Assembly (NCBI GenBank): GCA_030035585.1
Contig: CM057472.1
Location: 88,967,601-89,031,600 of the forward strand
Reading direction: 5' to 3'
Source: Dugong dugon
Taxonomy: Eukaryota; Chordata; Mammalia; Sirenia; Dugongidae
DNA: 64,000 bases
The position numbers and the translations under genes were made by a program. Below the pieces are notes generated by a model. It saw only the letters and a list, made by a program, of their open reading frames with translations, was not told the DNA's origin and made no database searches. Positions 44,889-55,940 of this stretch are shown piece after piece; position 1 is the stretch's first letter; each line of letters begins with the position of its first letter.

Positions 44889-47150
44889 TTTTGTTGTTAG
44901 GTGCCATCAAGCCAGTTCTGACTCATAGCAACCCTATATGCAACAAAACAAAACACTGCCCGGTACTGTGTCATCCTCACAATCATTGTTATGCTTGAGC
45001 CCATTGTTGGCAGTCACTGTGTCAATCCATCTCATTGAGAGTCTTCCTCTTTTTCCATGACCCTCTACTTTACCAAGCAGGATGTCCTTCTCCAGGGTCT
45101 GATCCCTCCTGATAACTTGCCCAAAGTTTGTGAGACATAGTCTTGCCATCCTTGCTTCTAAGGAGCATTCTGGCTTAACTTCTTCCGAGACAGATTTGTC
45201 CATTCTTTTGGCAGTCCATGGTATATTAAATATTCTTCGCCAACACCACAATTCAAAGGTATCAATTCTTCTTCAGTCTTCCTTATTCATTGTCCAGCTT
45301 TTGCATGCATATAAAGCGATTGAAAACACCCTGGCTTGGGTCAGGGGCACCTTAGTCTTCAAAGTGACATCTTTGCTTTTCAACACTTTAAAAAGGCTTT
45401 TTGCAGCAGATTTGCCCAATGCAATATATCTTTTAATTTCTTGACTGCTGCTTCCATGGGTGTTGATTGTGGATCCAAGTAAAATGAAATCCTTGACAAC
45501 TTCAATCTTTTTTCCATTTATCATGATGTTGCTTATTGGTCCAGTTGTGAGGATTTTCGTTTTCTCTATGTTGAAATATAATCCATGCTGAAGGCTATAG
45601 TCTTTGATCTTCACCAGTAAGTGCTTCAAGTCCTCTTCACTTTCAGCAAGCAAGGTTGTGTAACCTGCATAACACAGTTTGCTATTGAGGCTTCCTCCAA
45701 CCTTGATGCCCCAGTCTTCTTCATATAGTCCAGCTTCTCAGATTATTTGCTCAGCATACAGACTGAATAAGTATGGTGAAAGGATACACCACTGATGCAC
45801 ACCTTTCCTGACCATGCAGCATCTCCCTGTTCTGTTTGAATGACTGCCTCTTGACCTATGTATAGGTTCCTCATGAGCACAATTAAGCATTCTGGAATTC
45901 CCATTCTTCGCAATGTTATCCATAATTTGTTATGATCCACACAGTTGAATGCTTTTGCATGGTCAATAAAACACAGGTAAACATCTTTCTGGTATTCTCT
46001 GCTTTCAGCCAGGATTCATCTGACATCAGTGATGATATCACTGGTTCCACATCCTTTTCTAAACCTAGCTTGAATTTCTGGCAGTTCCCTGTAAATGTAT
46101 TGCTGCAGTGCTTTCGAATGATCTTCAGCAAAATTTTCTTTGCATGGGATATTAATGATATTGTTCAATAACTTCCACATTTGGTTAGATCACCTTTCTT
46201 TACAATAGGCATAAATATGGATCTCTTCCAGTCGGTTTGTCAGGTAGCTGTCTTCCAAATTTCCTGGCATAGATCAGTGAGCACTTCCAGCATTGCATCC
46301 ATTTGTTGAAACATCTCAATTGGTATTCCATCAACTGCTGGAGCCTTGTTTTTCACTAATGCCTTCAATGCAGCTTGGACTTCTTCCTTCAGTACCATCA
46401 GTTGGTGATCATATGCTACCTCCTGAAATGGTTGAATGTTGACCAGTTATTTTTGGTATAGTGACTCTGTGTATTTCCTTCCATCTGTTTTTGATGATGC
46501 TCCCTACAGAGTTTAATATTTTTACTATTAGAATCCTTCAATATTGCAACTCGAGGCTTGAATAGTTTCTTCAATTCTTTCAGCTTGAGATATGCCAAGC
46601 CTGTTCTTCTCTTTTGGTTTTCTAACTCCAGGTCTTTGCACATGTCATTATAATACTTTACTTTGTCTTCTTGAATCACCCTTTGAAATCTTCTATTGAG
46701 CTTTTTTGCTTCATCATTTCTTCCTTTTCCTTTAGCTACTCAATGTTCAAGAGCAAGTTTCAGAGTCTCTTCTAACATCCTTTATTTATTTATTTTTTTA
46801 ATTTCTTGTCTTTGCAATGACCTCTGGCTTTCTTCATGTATGATGTCCTTGATTTTATTCCACAACTTGTCTGGTCTTCAGTCATAGTGTTCAACATGTT
46901 TAATCTATTCTTGAGATGGTCTCCAAATTCAAGTGGGATATACTTAAGGCCGTACGTTGGCTCTCGTGGACTTCTTCTAATTTTCTTCACCTTCAACTTG
47001 AACTTGCATATGAGCAATTGATGATCTGTTCCGCAGTTAGCCCCTGGCCTTGTTCTGACTGATGATATTGAGCTTTTCCATTGTCTCTTTCCACAGATGT
47101 AGTCCATTTGGTTCCTGCGTATTCTACCTGGCAAGGTCCACGTGTATTGT
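44889..47150 (-). mobile_element. RTE-clade LINE (BovB-related), about 2.26 kb
   Basis: Reverse strand, 3' end at 44889. It spans the end of the endonuclease, the whole RT and the C-terminal part. It is longer at the 5' side than the copy at 31873. TA-rich sequence borders both ends. Confidence 0.9.
44934..47134 (-). pseudogene. RTE endonuclease/RT remnant
   Basis: Reverse-strand open pieces in order: 46790-47134 (end of the endonuclease, 'NQMDYICGKRQWKSSI' and 'CGTDHQLLICKF'), 46416-46679 (linker), 45743-45940 ('DHNKLW...NLYIGQEAVIQT', RT block), 45273-45653 ('LAESEEDLKHLLVKIKDY', 'KTKILTTGPIS', 'SRSWTMNKE'-like end), and 44934-45251 (C-terminal 'ARLCLTNFGQVIRRDQTLEK'). The catalytic YADD box is YAGY near 45668. 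RTE proteins are normally about 1000 residues; this lacks the first part and has several frameshifts. Confidence 0.85.
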
Positions 47151-47165
47151 GTATATATATTATAT

Positions 47166-47369
47166 ATATATATCTTTTAGGTGGCACAAACAGTTTATAC
47201 TAGACTACTAAAGGTTGGCAATTCAGTTTGAACCTACCTACTGGTACCACAGAAGAATAGGCCTGGCAGTCTGCTGCTGTTAAGATTACAGCCAAGAAAA
47301 TCTTATGGAGCAGTTTTATTCTTAACACATGGTGTTGCCATGAGCAGAATTGACTCGATGGCAACTAAC
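47166..47369 (+). mobile_element. AfroSINE, degraded (forward member of pair)
   Basis: 'taggtggcacaaacagttta' head, 'cctactggtaccacagaaga', and tail 'gagcagaattgactcgatgg'. Confidence 0.75.
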
Positions 47370-47409
47370 TATATATATATATATATACACACACACATAC
47401 ATATATACC
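47370..47409. repeat. TA/CA microsatellite
   Basis: (TA)n then (CA)n between two SINE tails. Confidence 0.9.
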
Positions 47410-47604
47410 TCCAGTTACCATTGTGGTGCAGTCAATTTTAAGTCATGACAACTCCGTGTGTTTCAGAGGAGAACTATGCTCCATAGGGTTTTCAATGGCT
47501 ATGATCTTTCAGAAGTAGCTCACCAGGCTTTTCTTCCAAGGCACCTCTGGGTGCCAACCTTTGGGTTAGTAGCTGAGCACTTAACCATTTGCACTACCCA
47601 GGGA
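47410..47604 (-). mobile_element. AfroSINE (reverse member of pair)
   Basis: Tail 'tgcagtcaattttaagtcat', middle 'aggcttttcttccaaggcac', head 'ttgcactacccaggga'. Same middle type as 25277 and 44602. Confidence 0.82.
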
Positions 47605-47665
47605 TATATAAATATACATACATATATATATATACATACACACACATACACATACACATATGTAT
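47605..47665. repeat. TA/CA microsatellite
   Basis: ATACAT, (TA)n and (CA)n. It probably belongs to the TA-rich end of the LTR-like repeat at 44013. Confidence 0.85.
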
Positions 47666-47725
47666 CTTATTCATTCTGTTTCTCAGGAAGACCCTAAGAC
47701 AAAAGTTTGCCAACCCTTGTTCTAG
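47666..47725 (+). mobile_element. Distal ends of the LTR-like and hAT-like repeats
   Basis: 47676-47700 looks like the end of the LTR-like repeat ('ctgtttctcaggaagaccct'); 47701-47725 is the terminal part of the hAT-like element ('agtttgccaacccttgttct'). Both match the pieces at 43722-44400. Confidence 0.5.
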
Positions 47726-48229
47726 AAAACAGTAATATTTCAGGTTGGTATGTCTCCAAAGCTCCATGCCATGTGGCTCTGGTGCATACGGGGTGAGGGT
47801 GAAAGGCAATACATCAAAATGTTAATAGTGGAAAATTATCTTTGAGAGGACAGTGCCTGGTCGATGGCAGACACTCAATATTTATTGAGTGAATAAATGC
47901 ATATAGAAATACTTATAGACAAAGAGGGACTTTCATGAAACCAGTGTTCTTAAAAAGTAGTATGTCAGTTTGTACCTTGCCATTATCCATAGCTAAGGAG
48001 CCACTCAGTGAAGAAGCTGACAAAGCCTGAAGGGGGCCTTTGATTTCCTAATTGTACAAGAATTCTCTGGCTTACCAACTCCTGAAGTCATGGAATGGTG
48101 GGAAGAGAATTTTCATCCACTGAAGTCTGGTTTCTGAGAGAGCTCTCCTAACCCTCCTGAGTTTGACAAGCCAGCACAGCCACTGAAATTAACCATGCTC
48201 AGGCCAGGGTCCATGCATTAATAACTTTT
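47726..48229. other. No feature recognised
   Basis: A short piece at 47850-47895 ('atggcagacactcaatattt') resembles an L2/MIR end. The rest is unassigned. Confidence 0.4.
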
Positions 48230-48388
48230 GGTGTATTAACCTACCTCTAGTCCTGTGCTATTCAATATGGAAGTCACAAGCCATGTGTAACTATTGAAAT
48301 TTATATTTAAACAAATTAAAATTAAATAAAATTATTTTTTAGTTCCTCAGTCACACTATCCACATTTAAAGTGCTCTATAGCCATATG

Positions 48389-48501
48389 GGAGAAAGATGT
48401 GGCACTTTGTTTCTGAAAAAATTTACAGCCTTGGAAACCCTATAGGGTCCCTATGAGTCGGAATCAAGTTGACAGCAGTGGGTTTGGTTTGGTTTTTATT
48501 G
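48389..48501 (+). mobile_element. AfroSINE, 5'-truncated
   Basis: Begins in the 'gagaaagatgtggcac' middle and ends 'gggtttggtttggtttttat'. Flanked by TAGCCATATG (48379-48388 and 48502-48511). Confidence 0.88.
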
Positions 48502-48511
48502 TAGCCATATG

Positions 48512-48714
48512 TAAGGAACCCAGGTGGCACAGTGGTTAAGTGCTCAGCTGCTAACCAAAAGTCAGTGGTTTGAACCCGCCAGCTGCTCCACAGAAGAAAG
48601 ATACAGTAATCTGCTTCCATAAAGATTACAGCCTTGGAAACCCTATGGGGCAGTTCTATTCTGTCCTATAGGGTCGCTATGAGTCAGAATAGACTCGATG
48701 GCAGTAGGTTAGGT
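48512..48714 (+). mobile_element. AfroSINE, full length
   Basis: 'taaggaacccaggtggcaca' head to 'gactcgatggcagtaggtta' tail. Its left flank is the right duplication of the preceding SINE; TCATATG follows at 48717-48723. Confidence 0.92.
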
Positions 48715-48785
48715 AATCATATGTGGCGAGTGGCTTCTGTCTTGGACAGCACAGAATAGAACATTTCTGTCATGAAAGTAAGTTC

Positions 48786-49567
48786 TATGTGACACAGCTG
48801 CTCTAGATAGTAGGACAATGAAATCAACAGTATGGCACAAGAGTTGAGTGTTTTTGCCCTAAACCATATGTATAAGATTTGTCAAACTACATTTCTGACC
48901 CCAGAATTTTCTGTGAGAACACATTTCTGAAATCAGAAGCCTTTAAGAAACTAGATTTGCTTTCCAAAACTTCTTTCCTTTTTTTCAAAAATTCAAGAAC
49001 CTATGTGTACATCTCTTACCTTGTATCTGAGACTCAAAGATTAGCTGTGGCTCTCTGTCTCACATTAAAAAGGTATGAACTGATTTTTCACAAAGTAAAT
49101 CCTGATTTTGCAATTACAATATATCAAGGTCTGGATGCACACTGGCAATTATTTATTCTCTATTTTCTGTGGGCTATAAATCAAGTAATTGTTGAATGTG
49201 TCCTGGCTTGTATGTAACTTACAACACTTTACTCCCAGGGCCTTTCATCCAAGGCTCTAAGAGTACTTTGCATCTCTTTACTCTTTAGAACATCTCATTC
49301 TTCTGGATGGGTGACAGGGATTAAATGTGCTCACAGATGGAGAGACATAGAGGAAGAGAACTGCAAGGACACTGCGTGACATTGACCATTCTAAGAACTG
49401 AGTTCACTAAACCAACAAAAACTGATCTAGTGCTAATAGCGATGATTTGGCATTTGAAGAACATTCTTCATCCAAAGCTTCTTTACAGACTTTTCTTTTT
49501 ATGGAAACATTGTCGGCATCTGTGGAAAAGAGCATTTCTTTTTTTTCTTTCTCCTCCTTTTAGTAAT
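48786..49567. other. No feature recognised
   Basis: Includes a 112-codon frame (48879-49217) and a 107-codon frame (49325-49648) with no recognisable domain; both look like chance frames in T-rich DNA, and the second runs into the palindrome. Confidence 0.45.
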
Positions 49568-49790
49568 TACCATTTATTTACACAAATAACGCGTGCCTTC
49601 TATGTTTGTTTGCTAACCGTGCCCTCCCCCCACAAGGTATTTTCATAAGTACTGCTATGCCAATTTTTTCTTTTTTACATCTTGCTGTAAAAAAATCAGC
49701 ATAGCATGCTTACAAAAATGCCTCATGGGGGGAGGGCACAGTTGGCAAACAAACATAGAAGGCATGCGTTATTTGCATAAAAACACGGTA
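49568..49790. repeat. 223-bp near-perfect palindrome (MITE-like)
   Basis: Left arm about 49568-49679, right arm about 49686-49790, loop of only about six bases (TCTTGC). Arms pair almost throughout: 'aaataacgcgtgccttctat' against 'atagaaggcatgcgttattt', 'gtgccctcccccc' against 'ggggggagggcac', 'gctatgcc' against 'agcatagc', and T/A runs at the centre. No coding capacity. Such full-length hairpins are typical of foldback MITEs. I cannot name the family. Confidence 0.85.
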
Positions 49791-49989
49791 CAAAGTAGTG
49801 AATGCTCACTGTAGAAAACTTAAAAAGTATAAAGGATTTTTAAAAATCCAGAAACCAGTTGCTTATTACCTCATTTTTTTGCTCAAGAAATATTTATTAA
49901 ATGCTTATCATATGCCAGCATTGTTCTTCTTAAAGACAACTTTCTACTCTTTATCTCTTGGTGCTTACTTTTTTCCCTTTATATAAATC

Positions 49990-50155
49990 TGGGAGGCAGC
50001 ATATTACAGCAGAAAGAGCATAATCTCCTGCACCAGATCAACCTGGGTTCAAAGCCTGGTTTTGACATTTATTTCCTGTGTGACCTCGTGTAAGTCATTT
50101 AAAGTCTGAGTTCTATTTCCTTATATGTAAAATCAGTATATTAACAACAGTTCTG
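49990..50155 (+). mobile_element. MIR SINE
   Basis: 'gcatattacagcagaaagag', 'acctgggttcaaagcctgg', 'cctgtgtgacctcgtgtaag'. Confidence 0.85.
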
Positions 50156-51575
50156 CAGGTTTTCCAGGGATTAGAATACTCCGATCTGTCTGGAAGTATC
50201 TAGACTATTTAGGACACAAGACCACAGGTCCCAGGTCTTTGCTCTATACCAACCCGGAGCAACACAAATGAACAGGAATTTTTTAATTATTTTTTTTTAA
50301 AAAAAAAGCTACAGGAGGGAATCAAAGGGTATGGGTCACCAGACTAGGAGCCATATTTTTCCAAGATTGACACAGGGAAGACAGATTTTTACCCCTGGGC
50401 CAAGCTTACAAATTCCCAAGTGTGTCACCAACTATAAAGCATTCCATGTTAACACACCATTCAGAGCAATTATTGTTAGGTTCTCAAGCAAAGTTGTAGA
50501 CTCAACACAGAAGAGGATATATGCAGGGCAAGTAGAGCTGTGTAATCTTAAATTACAGTGAGTTAAATGGGAGCCTTTGAGAAATGATTATGTTTATCCA
50601 TAGTATTTGCGGGTTCCTCTTGCCAGCTCACATACTGCTGCCACAATGGGAATGAAGGAATCATGGAACCTTCCATACAGCCTTGCCAATTCTTTTTTTT
50701 CAGTAGGAAGCTGATTATTCAGTTTGGACATTAACCCAGATTCCTTGTTTCTCTTTCTGCCTACTTTCCTCCACTATTTTCTGATCACTTCACTTATTAG
50801 AAGCTCTGCCAGAGGGTAGAAAGGAACATGTTCAGGAAGTATTGAGTCAATGTTTCATTGTTTTCTGGTAACACAGATAAAAGTTATTTGGAAGAATAAC
50901 TCTTAAGACTATCCTTTAGTCCTGATTATGTAAATGTAGATCACTCAGTGCCCTGGTGGAATTATCTTGTTTTCTACACCAACACTCCATTCTTTGGAAG
51001 TAGACATTCAATGGCTAACCATCTCCTTTTTTCCTCATTACCGTGGATAAATTAAAATCTGGATGCACCAAAACTCTCCCAGAGTTTTGTATTTATTTTT
51101 AGTTCCACACATTGATTCAAAACTAGTTTGGGGGGAAAAAAAACTAAAAGTGAATTTCATCTTTTAACTGGTGAGAACAATTTACATGTTGAGTAACTTA
51201 GAGATTTTTTCATTGCATAATAAGTCAACAATTGATACGGTTTCCTTCCTATGACCAAATTTTATAAAAATTATAGTTATTTGGAAAAACTTTTAAGTAC
51301 ATTATCCTCTAACCACCTTGCCACCATGCAATATTTATTATTACTGCTGAGATTTCATTCCCCTTTAGTCCCAGCTTGAGCTCATTTTATGCCCTAAAGC
51401 ACATCACAGGATATGCCTTGGAGCATATCTTGGGAATCAGAAGTGAATCTTTAAATCACCTAACTTCACATCTCAGCAGCTATGGTTTGGTCCATATCAG
51501 CACAGAGTACATACTGAGGCAGAGGTTAAAACACAAAGACAAAACTCCAAACAGAGTGGAATTAATAACTTACCT
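50156..51575. other. No feature recognised
   Basis: 1.4 kb without a repeat I can name. ORFs are short and featureless. Confidence 0.45.
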
Positions 51576-51585
51576 CCAGGAGGAA

Positions 51586-51789
51586 CCCAAACCCATTGCT
51601 ATCAAGTCGATTCCGGTTCATAGCAACCCTGTAGGACAGAGTAGAACTTCCCCATAGGGTTTCCAAGGCTGTGTATCTTTACAGAAGCAGACTGCTACAT
51701 CTTTTTCCTGCGGAGGAGCTGGTAGATTCGAACTGCCTACCTTTCAATTAGCAGCTGAGCACTTAACCACTGTGCCACCAGGGTTCCTT
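51586..51789 (-). mobile_element. AfroSINE, full length
   Basis: Tail 'aaacccattgctatcaagtc', 'gggtttccaaggctgtgtat', 'acatctttttcctgcgga', head 'aaccactgtgccaccagggt'. Flanked by CCAGGAGGAA (51576-51585) and CTAGGAGGAA (51791-51800). Confidence 0.93.
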
Positions 51790-51862
51790 TCTAGGAGGAA
51801 AGGGTCCTATTTTCCTTGACTTTGTCTTTCATAATACCCCTCTCAAAAAAGATTAGCACTTC

Positions 51863-52464
51863 AGGGTTCTGGACAGAGCTGGAGAAGGATGTAGAGCATA
51901 ATTCTAACTCACAAAAAAAGACCAGATTTACTGGCCTCAAGGAGACTGGAGAAACCTCAAGAGTATGGCCCCCAGACACCCTTTTAGCTCAGTGGTGAAG
52001 TTACCTGCAAGGTTCACTGTTCAGCCTGGGAGTGGACAGCCCCATAAAACCAAATGAGACTAACGAGGTATAGGAGTCCAGTGACAAGGGCCAGAAGGCA
52101 GAAGGGGACAAGGAAGCTGGTGATAGGGAACCCAAGGTTAAGTAAGGATATTGTTGATGTGTTGTGAGATTGTTAAGCATTGTCATAGGGCAACATTTGT
52201 AGTAACTGTTAAATGAGAAACTATTTTGTTCTGTAAACCTTCATCTTAAGTGAGAATAACAGCACAATTGGAAGAGCGTAGTCAATGTCACTGAACTCTG
52301 CATGTAGAAATTTTTGAAATGGTATATCTTTGGCTATGTGTATTTTCACCAAAAAAAAAAAAAAGGTTGAGAAGTTAGAGGGTTGATATGTTGCGGGGTT
52401 GTTAACCAATGTCATAAAACAACATGTGTACTACAGTTTCACAAGAAACTATTTGATCTGTAAA
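51863..52464 (+). mobile_element. L1 tail with the duplicated 3' end
   Basis: 5'-truncated in the 3' UTR. It has the same terminal block / L1M-like spacer / A-run / terminal block order as L1-C. Flanked by an 18-bp duplication with two differences (51845-51862 and 52465-52482, 'aaaaaagatt.g.acttc'). Confidence 0.88.
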
Positions 52465-52482
52465 AAAAAAGATTGGTACTTC

Positions 52483-53520
52483 TACATCAACAAAACAGCA
52501 CCCTCCTCCCACCAAAGTATTTTTTTTAATAATTAGGCATTGTCTTTCTTATATGTGAGTTGTCAAATAGAAGAGATGCTGCCTCTGGAGCCTTCTTCTC
52601 AGTGATACAACACTTCTGATCTTCTTTTGTTCAGTTTGAAGATTATTGCTTTTCATATTGCCTGTGCTCCCTTGGAAACTGAAAATGAGATCCAGCTATC
52701 AAGATCTAGAAAAGCTATCCATTCAGAATCTTAAAAAAAAAAAAAAAAAGGCTCAAGCATGCAGATCCAACTATGGTCAGAAAGAAATTTTCATTTTATT
52801 CTTTTAAAATTCTAGAAGAATGTTCATGGACTTTGGGGAATAGAAAAAATTGCTGTGTGTCCTCCATCAATTTAATTAGGCCCAGCTTTCTGTTCTGCAA
52901 AATGGATTTAGAAATACTTATTTCGTAGGAAGTCTAAATCAGTTCTCATCTGTAAACTGCCAGCACATCGCCTGTCATATATATTCACTCTCTTTATAAA
53001 CAACCTTGAAAAGTTTAATATTTCTTGTTATGTAACTGGGATACAACCTTGTTTGGAAACAGGAATGCCACAGGAGAAATAGTTTTTGTCTTTTTTTTTT
53101 TTCCAGCATCCAAAGAAGGAGGTTGTTTTGTTTGTTTGTATTTTGGCTTTGCTTTGGTTTGGTTTGGTTTGAGATCCTGCCATACACCACACATTAGGCT
53201 CGGCATTAAGTATTTATCTCTGTCTGTACTATGGCAGTAGGGGCTGACTTCCCATTATCCATTCCATCTCCAAATCATTGGTCCAAGCAAATCGTGACGA
53301 TTCCATACTTTCTGCCAGTGATGAGTTCAGGAGTGACCAGTCTAGTCAAAGAGGTCTGAAGAAAATTTAGAAGAAAGGACACTTTTAAAAGATTGCCATG
53401 TGATGCAATGATTTTTCTCCTACCTTTGGACTTCGTCACTTCTGGATGTCAGGTTAGAACTCCAGCAGCTAACTTGCTACTAACACGAGGATGAAACAAA
53501 ACCTCCAGGTGGTCCGTTTG
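52483..53520. other. No feature recognised
   Basis: Contains an A-run (52732-52749) and a T/G-rich run (53125-53170). No coding or repeat family assigned. Confidence 0.45.
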
Positions 53521-54069
53521 TGGTATATTCACAACAGAGTGGCCAAAATGACCTTTTAAAATCATATCTTATTCCTGGACTCAAAACCATCTGGTGGCCT
53601 CCTATCACCCTTAGAACAAAATCCAAAATTACCAATTCTTACAATGTCCTATATGACATTGCCCACTTCACACTTCTCCAACATCACCTCTTACCAGCCC
53701 TACCCTCTCTAGCTCTGCTTCAGCTACAAAGCCTTCTTCTGTTCCTCAAGGAGCTATTTTTCATCTCAAGGTCTTTATTATTATTGCCCCCTCTGCCTGG
53801 AATGCTCTTATCTATTTCTTCTTTCATTCTGTTTTTAGCTCAAAGTCACCTTATCAGAGTGGCTTTTATCATCCTATTAGAAAAAGTGTTTGCATGCTTA
53901 CCCCAACCCAGCTCTTTATCCTATTATGCTGCTTTATTTTTTTCATAGCATATATCACTATCTGAAATTATACTATTCATTTATTTGTCTGTCTTCTATA
54001 TTAAAAGAAACACTCCATGAGAGCGGAGACCCTGCCTGCCTTGTTCACCATTGCATCTCCATGTTCTTG

Positions 54070-54718
54070 TTCCAAACAAAAAAAAAGTTGCCATCAAGTT
54101 GATTCTGACTCTTGTGACCCAGTGCATGTCAGAGTAGAACTGTGCTCCAGACGATTTTCAATGGCTGATTTTCCAGAAGTTGTTGTTGTTGGGATCCGTC
54201 AAGTCAGTTCCAACTAATAGTAAACCTAGGTACAACAGAATGAAACTCTACTTGGTGCTGTGCCATCCTCATAATCATTGTTATGCTTGAGCCCATTGTT
54301 GCAGCCACTGTGTCAATCCATCTTGTTGAGGGTCTTCCTCTTTTTCTATGACCCTCTACTTTACCAAGCATGATGTCCTTCTCCAGGGACTGGTCCCTCC
54401 TGATAATATGTCCAAATCATGTGAGACGTATTCTTGCCATCCCTGCTTTTAAGGAGCATGCTGGTTGTACTTCTTCCAAGACAAATTTGTTCATTCTTTT
54501 TAGCAGTCCATGGAATATTCAATATTCCTCACCAACACCACAACTCAAAGGTGTCAATTATTCTTCTGTCTTCCTTATTCACTGTCCAGCCCTTGCATGC
54601 ATATTTCCAGAAGTAGATCATAAGAACTTTCTTCCGTGGTGCCTCTGGATGGACTTGAACCACCAACCTTTCAGTTAGTAGCCAAGTGCATTAACTATTT
54701 GCACCATCAGGGACTCTG
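54070..54718 (-). mobile_element. AfroSINE split by an RTE
   Basis: Left part to 54180 ('gccatcaagttgattctgac', 'caatggctgattttccagaa'); right part from 54604 ('cttccgtggtgcctctggat', head 'tgcaccatcagggactct'). Confidence 0.88.
54181..54603 (-). mobile_element. RTE LINE, 5'-truncated, inside AfroSINE
   Basis: Homologous to 44884-45310. Reverse strand, 3' end (CAA repeats) at 54181. Flanked by TTTCCAGAAGT (54170-54180 and 54604-54614), an 11-bp perfect duplication. The forward frames here are antisense to the RTE coding sense. Confidence 0.9.
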
Positions 54719-54837
54719 GTGCTTGGCATATAGTGGCACCTAATAAATAAATACTTGTTGAATGAATGGAAGGTAAAACTACAGAATGGGTAGGAGTAAC
54801 TCAAAGCCTGGGATAAATAGATAAGGCAGAAAACCCA

Positions 54838-54998
54838 TAACCAAACCAAACCCATTGCCATCAAGTCGATTCCAACTCACAGCGACCCTATAGGACAGAG
54901 GAGAACTGCCCCATAGGGTTTGCAAGGAGCAGCTGGTGGATTCGAACTGCTGACCTTTTGGTAAGCAGAAATGCTCTTAACCACTGTGCTACCAGGGC
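54838..54998 (-). mobile_element. AfroSINE, short variant
   Basis: 'aaaccaaacccattgccatc' tail, 'agggtttgcaaggagcagct' (middle block missing), head 'ccactgtgctaccagggc'. Confidence 0.92.
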
Positions 54999-55238
54999 TA
55001 CAAAGTAACTAAAATGGGAAAAGTACAAACATGAGCATGTAATACAAAACAAATTATTATAAATACCAGTTGCTAGAGGTCTAACTCAGAGAAGAAAAAC
55101 AAATGGATGTTGCCTTAGTACAGCAAATCTGAATACAAAGGTAAAGACAAGGCACCTAGGAAGCTAGTCTTCATGTTGATCCAGATGGAAGGTAGCCCCA
55201 CTGGCCTAGGAAGACTAAATAGAAATATAGTCTAGTTT

Positions 55239-55591
55239 TAAAAGACCAGACTTACTGGTCTGACAGAAACTGGAGAAACCACAAGAGTATGGCCCCCAGA
55301 CACCTTTTAACTCAGTACTGAAATCACTGCTGAGGTTCACCCTTCAGCCAAAATTAGACGGGCCCATAAAACAAAAAATAATACACATAGCTCAACCATG
55401 TATACGAGACTAAATGGGCACACTAGCCCAGGGGCAACGACAAGAAGGCAGAAGGGGACAGGAAATCTGGACAACTGGAAATGAGGAACCCAGGTTCAAG
55501 AAGGGGAGAGTGTTGACATGTCACAAGGTTGGCGACTGATGTAAACCTTCACCTAAAGCACAATAATTAAAAAAAAAAAAAAGAGGGAAGA
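55239..55591 (+). mobile_element. L1 tail, 5'-truncated to the 3' UTR
   Basis: Same 3' UTR as L1-A; ends with an A-run. Flanked by AGAAATATAG.CTAGTTT, 18 bp with one difference (55221-55238 and 55592-55609). Confidence 0.88.
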
Positions 55592-55754
55592 AGAAATATA
55601 GCCTAGTTTGTACATGCTTGCTGTAGAAGATAGAGTTACCATTCTTAGCTAGGACTTTGGTCTAATGAAGCAACTCTTCACAGCTGAGGACAGTGTTTAG
55701 AGAAAAATAATCCATTTCATATGTCTAAGCCAACCTAGTTGAAACTGTCCAATA

Positions 55755-55940
55755 TAAACCAATTTTCAAATCCTGGTTCTTCCACTTCTAGCTATTGACC
55801 TTAGGCAAGTTACTTAACCTCCTTGTGCCTTATCTGTGAAATGGGGGTTCATGAGTTAAGATGTGTAAAGCCCTTGGAGTAGTGCTGGAGCCTGTAATGA
55901 GCACTCAATTCATACTAGCTATCATCATCATTATAATTTA
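55755..55940 (+). mobile_element. MIR SINE
   Basis: 'aaatcctggttcttccactt', 'cttaggcaagttacttaacc', 'ttatctgtgaaatggggg'. Confidence 0.88.

Larger units (their letters stand above)
48230..48785 (+). mobile_element. Palindromic hAT-like MER element split by two SINEs
   Basis: The left half ('ctgtgctattcaatatggaa', 'gccatgtgtaactattgaaa') and right half ('atgtggcgagtggcttctgt', 'ttggacagcacagaatagaa') are partial inverted complements of one another. AfroSINEs occupy 48389-48714 between them. Confidence 0.6.
53525..54775 (+). mobile_element. L2 LINE 3' end, interrupted
   Basis: 'cctggactcaaaaccatctg', 'tgcctggaatgctctt', 'ccatgagagcggagaccctg', then after the insertion 'cttggcatatagtggcacct' and 'aatacttgttgaatgaatgg', the usual L2 terminus. 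Split by an AfroSINE (54070-54718). Confidence 0.85.

Noticed and set aside
49568-49790. Palindrome as a microRNA precursor
   Set aside because: The arms are far longer than a normal pre-miRNA and look like a foldback transposon; no evidence of processing can be seen from sequence alone.
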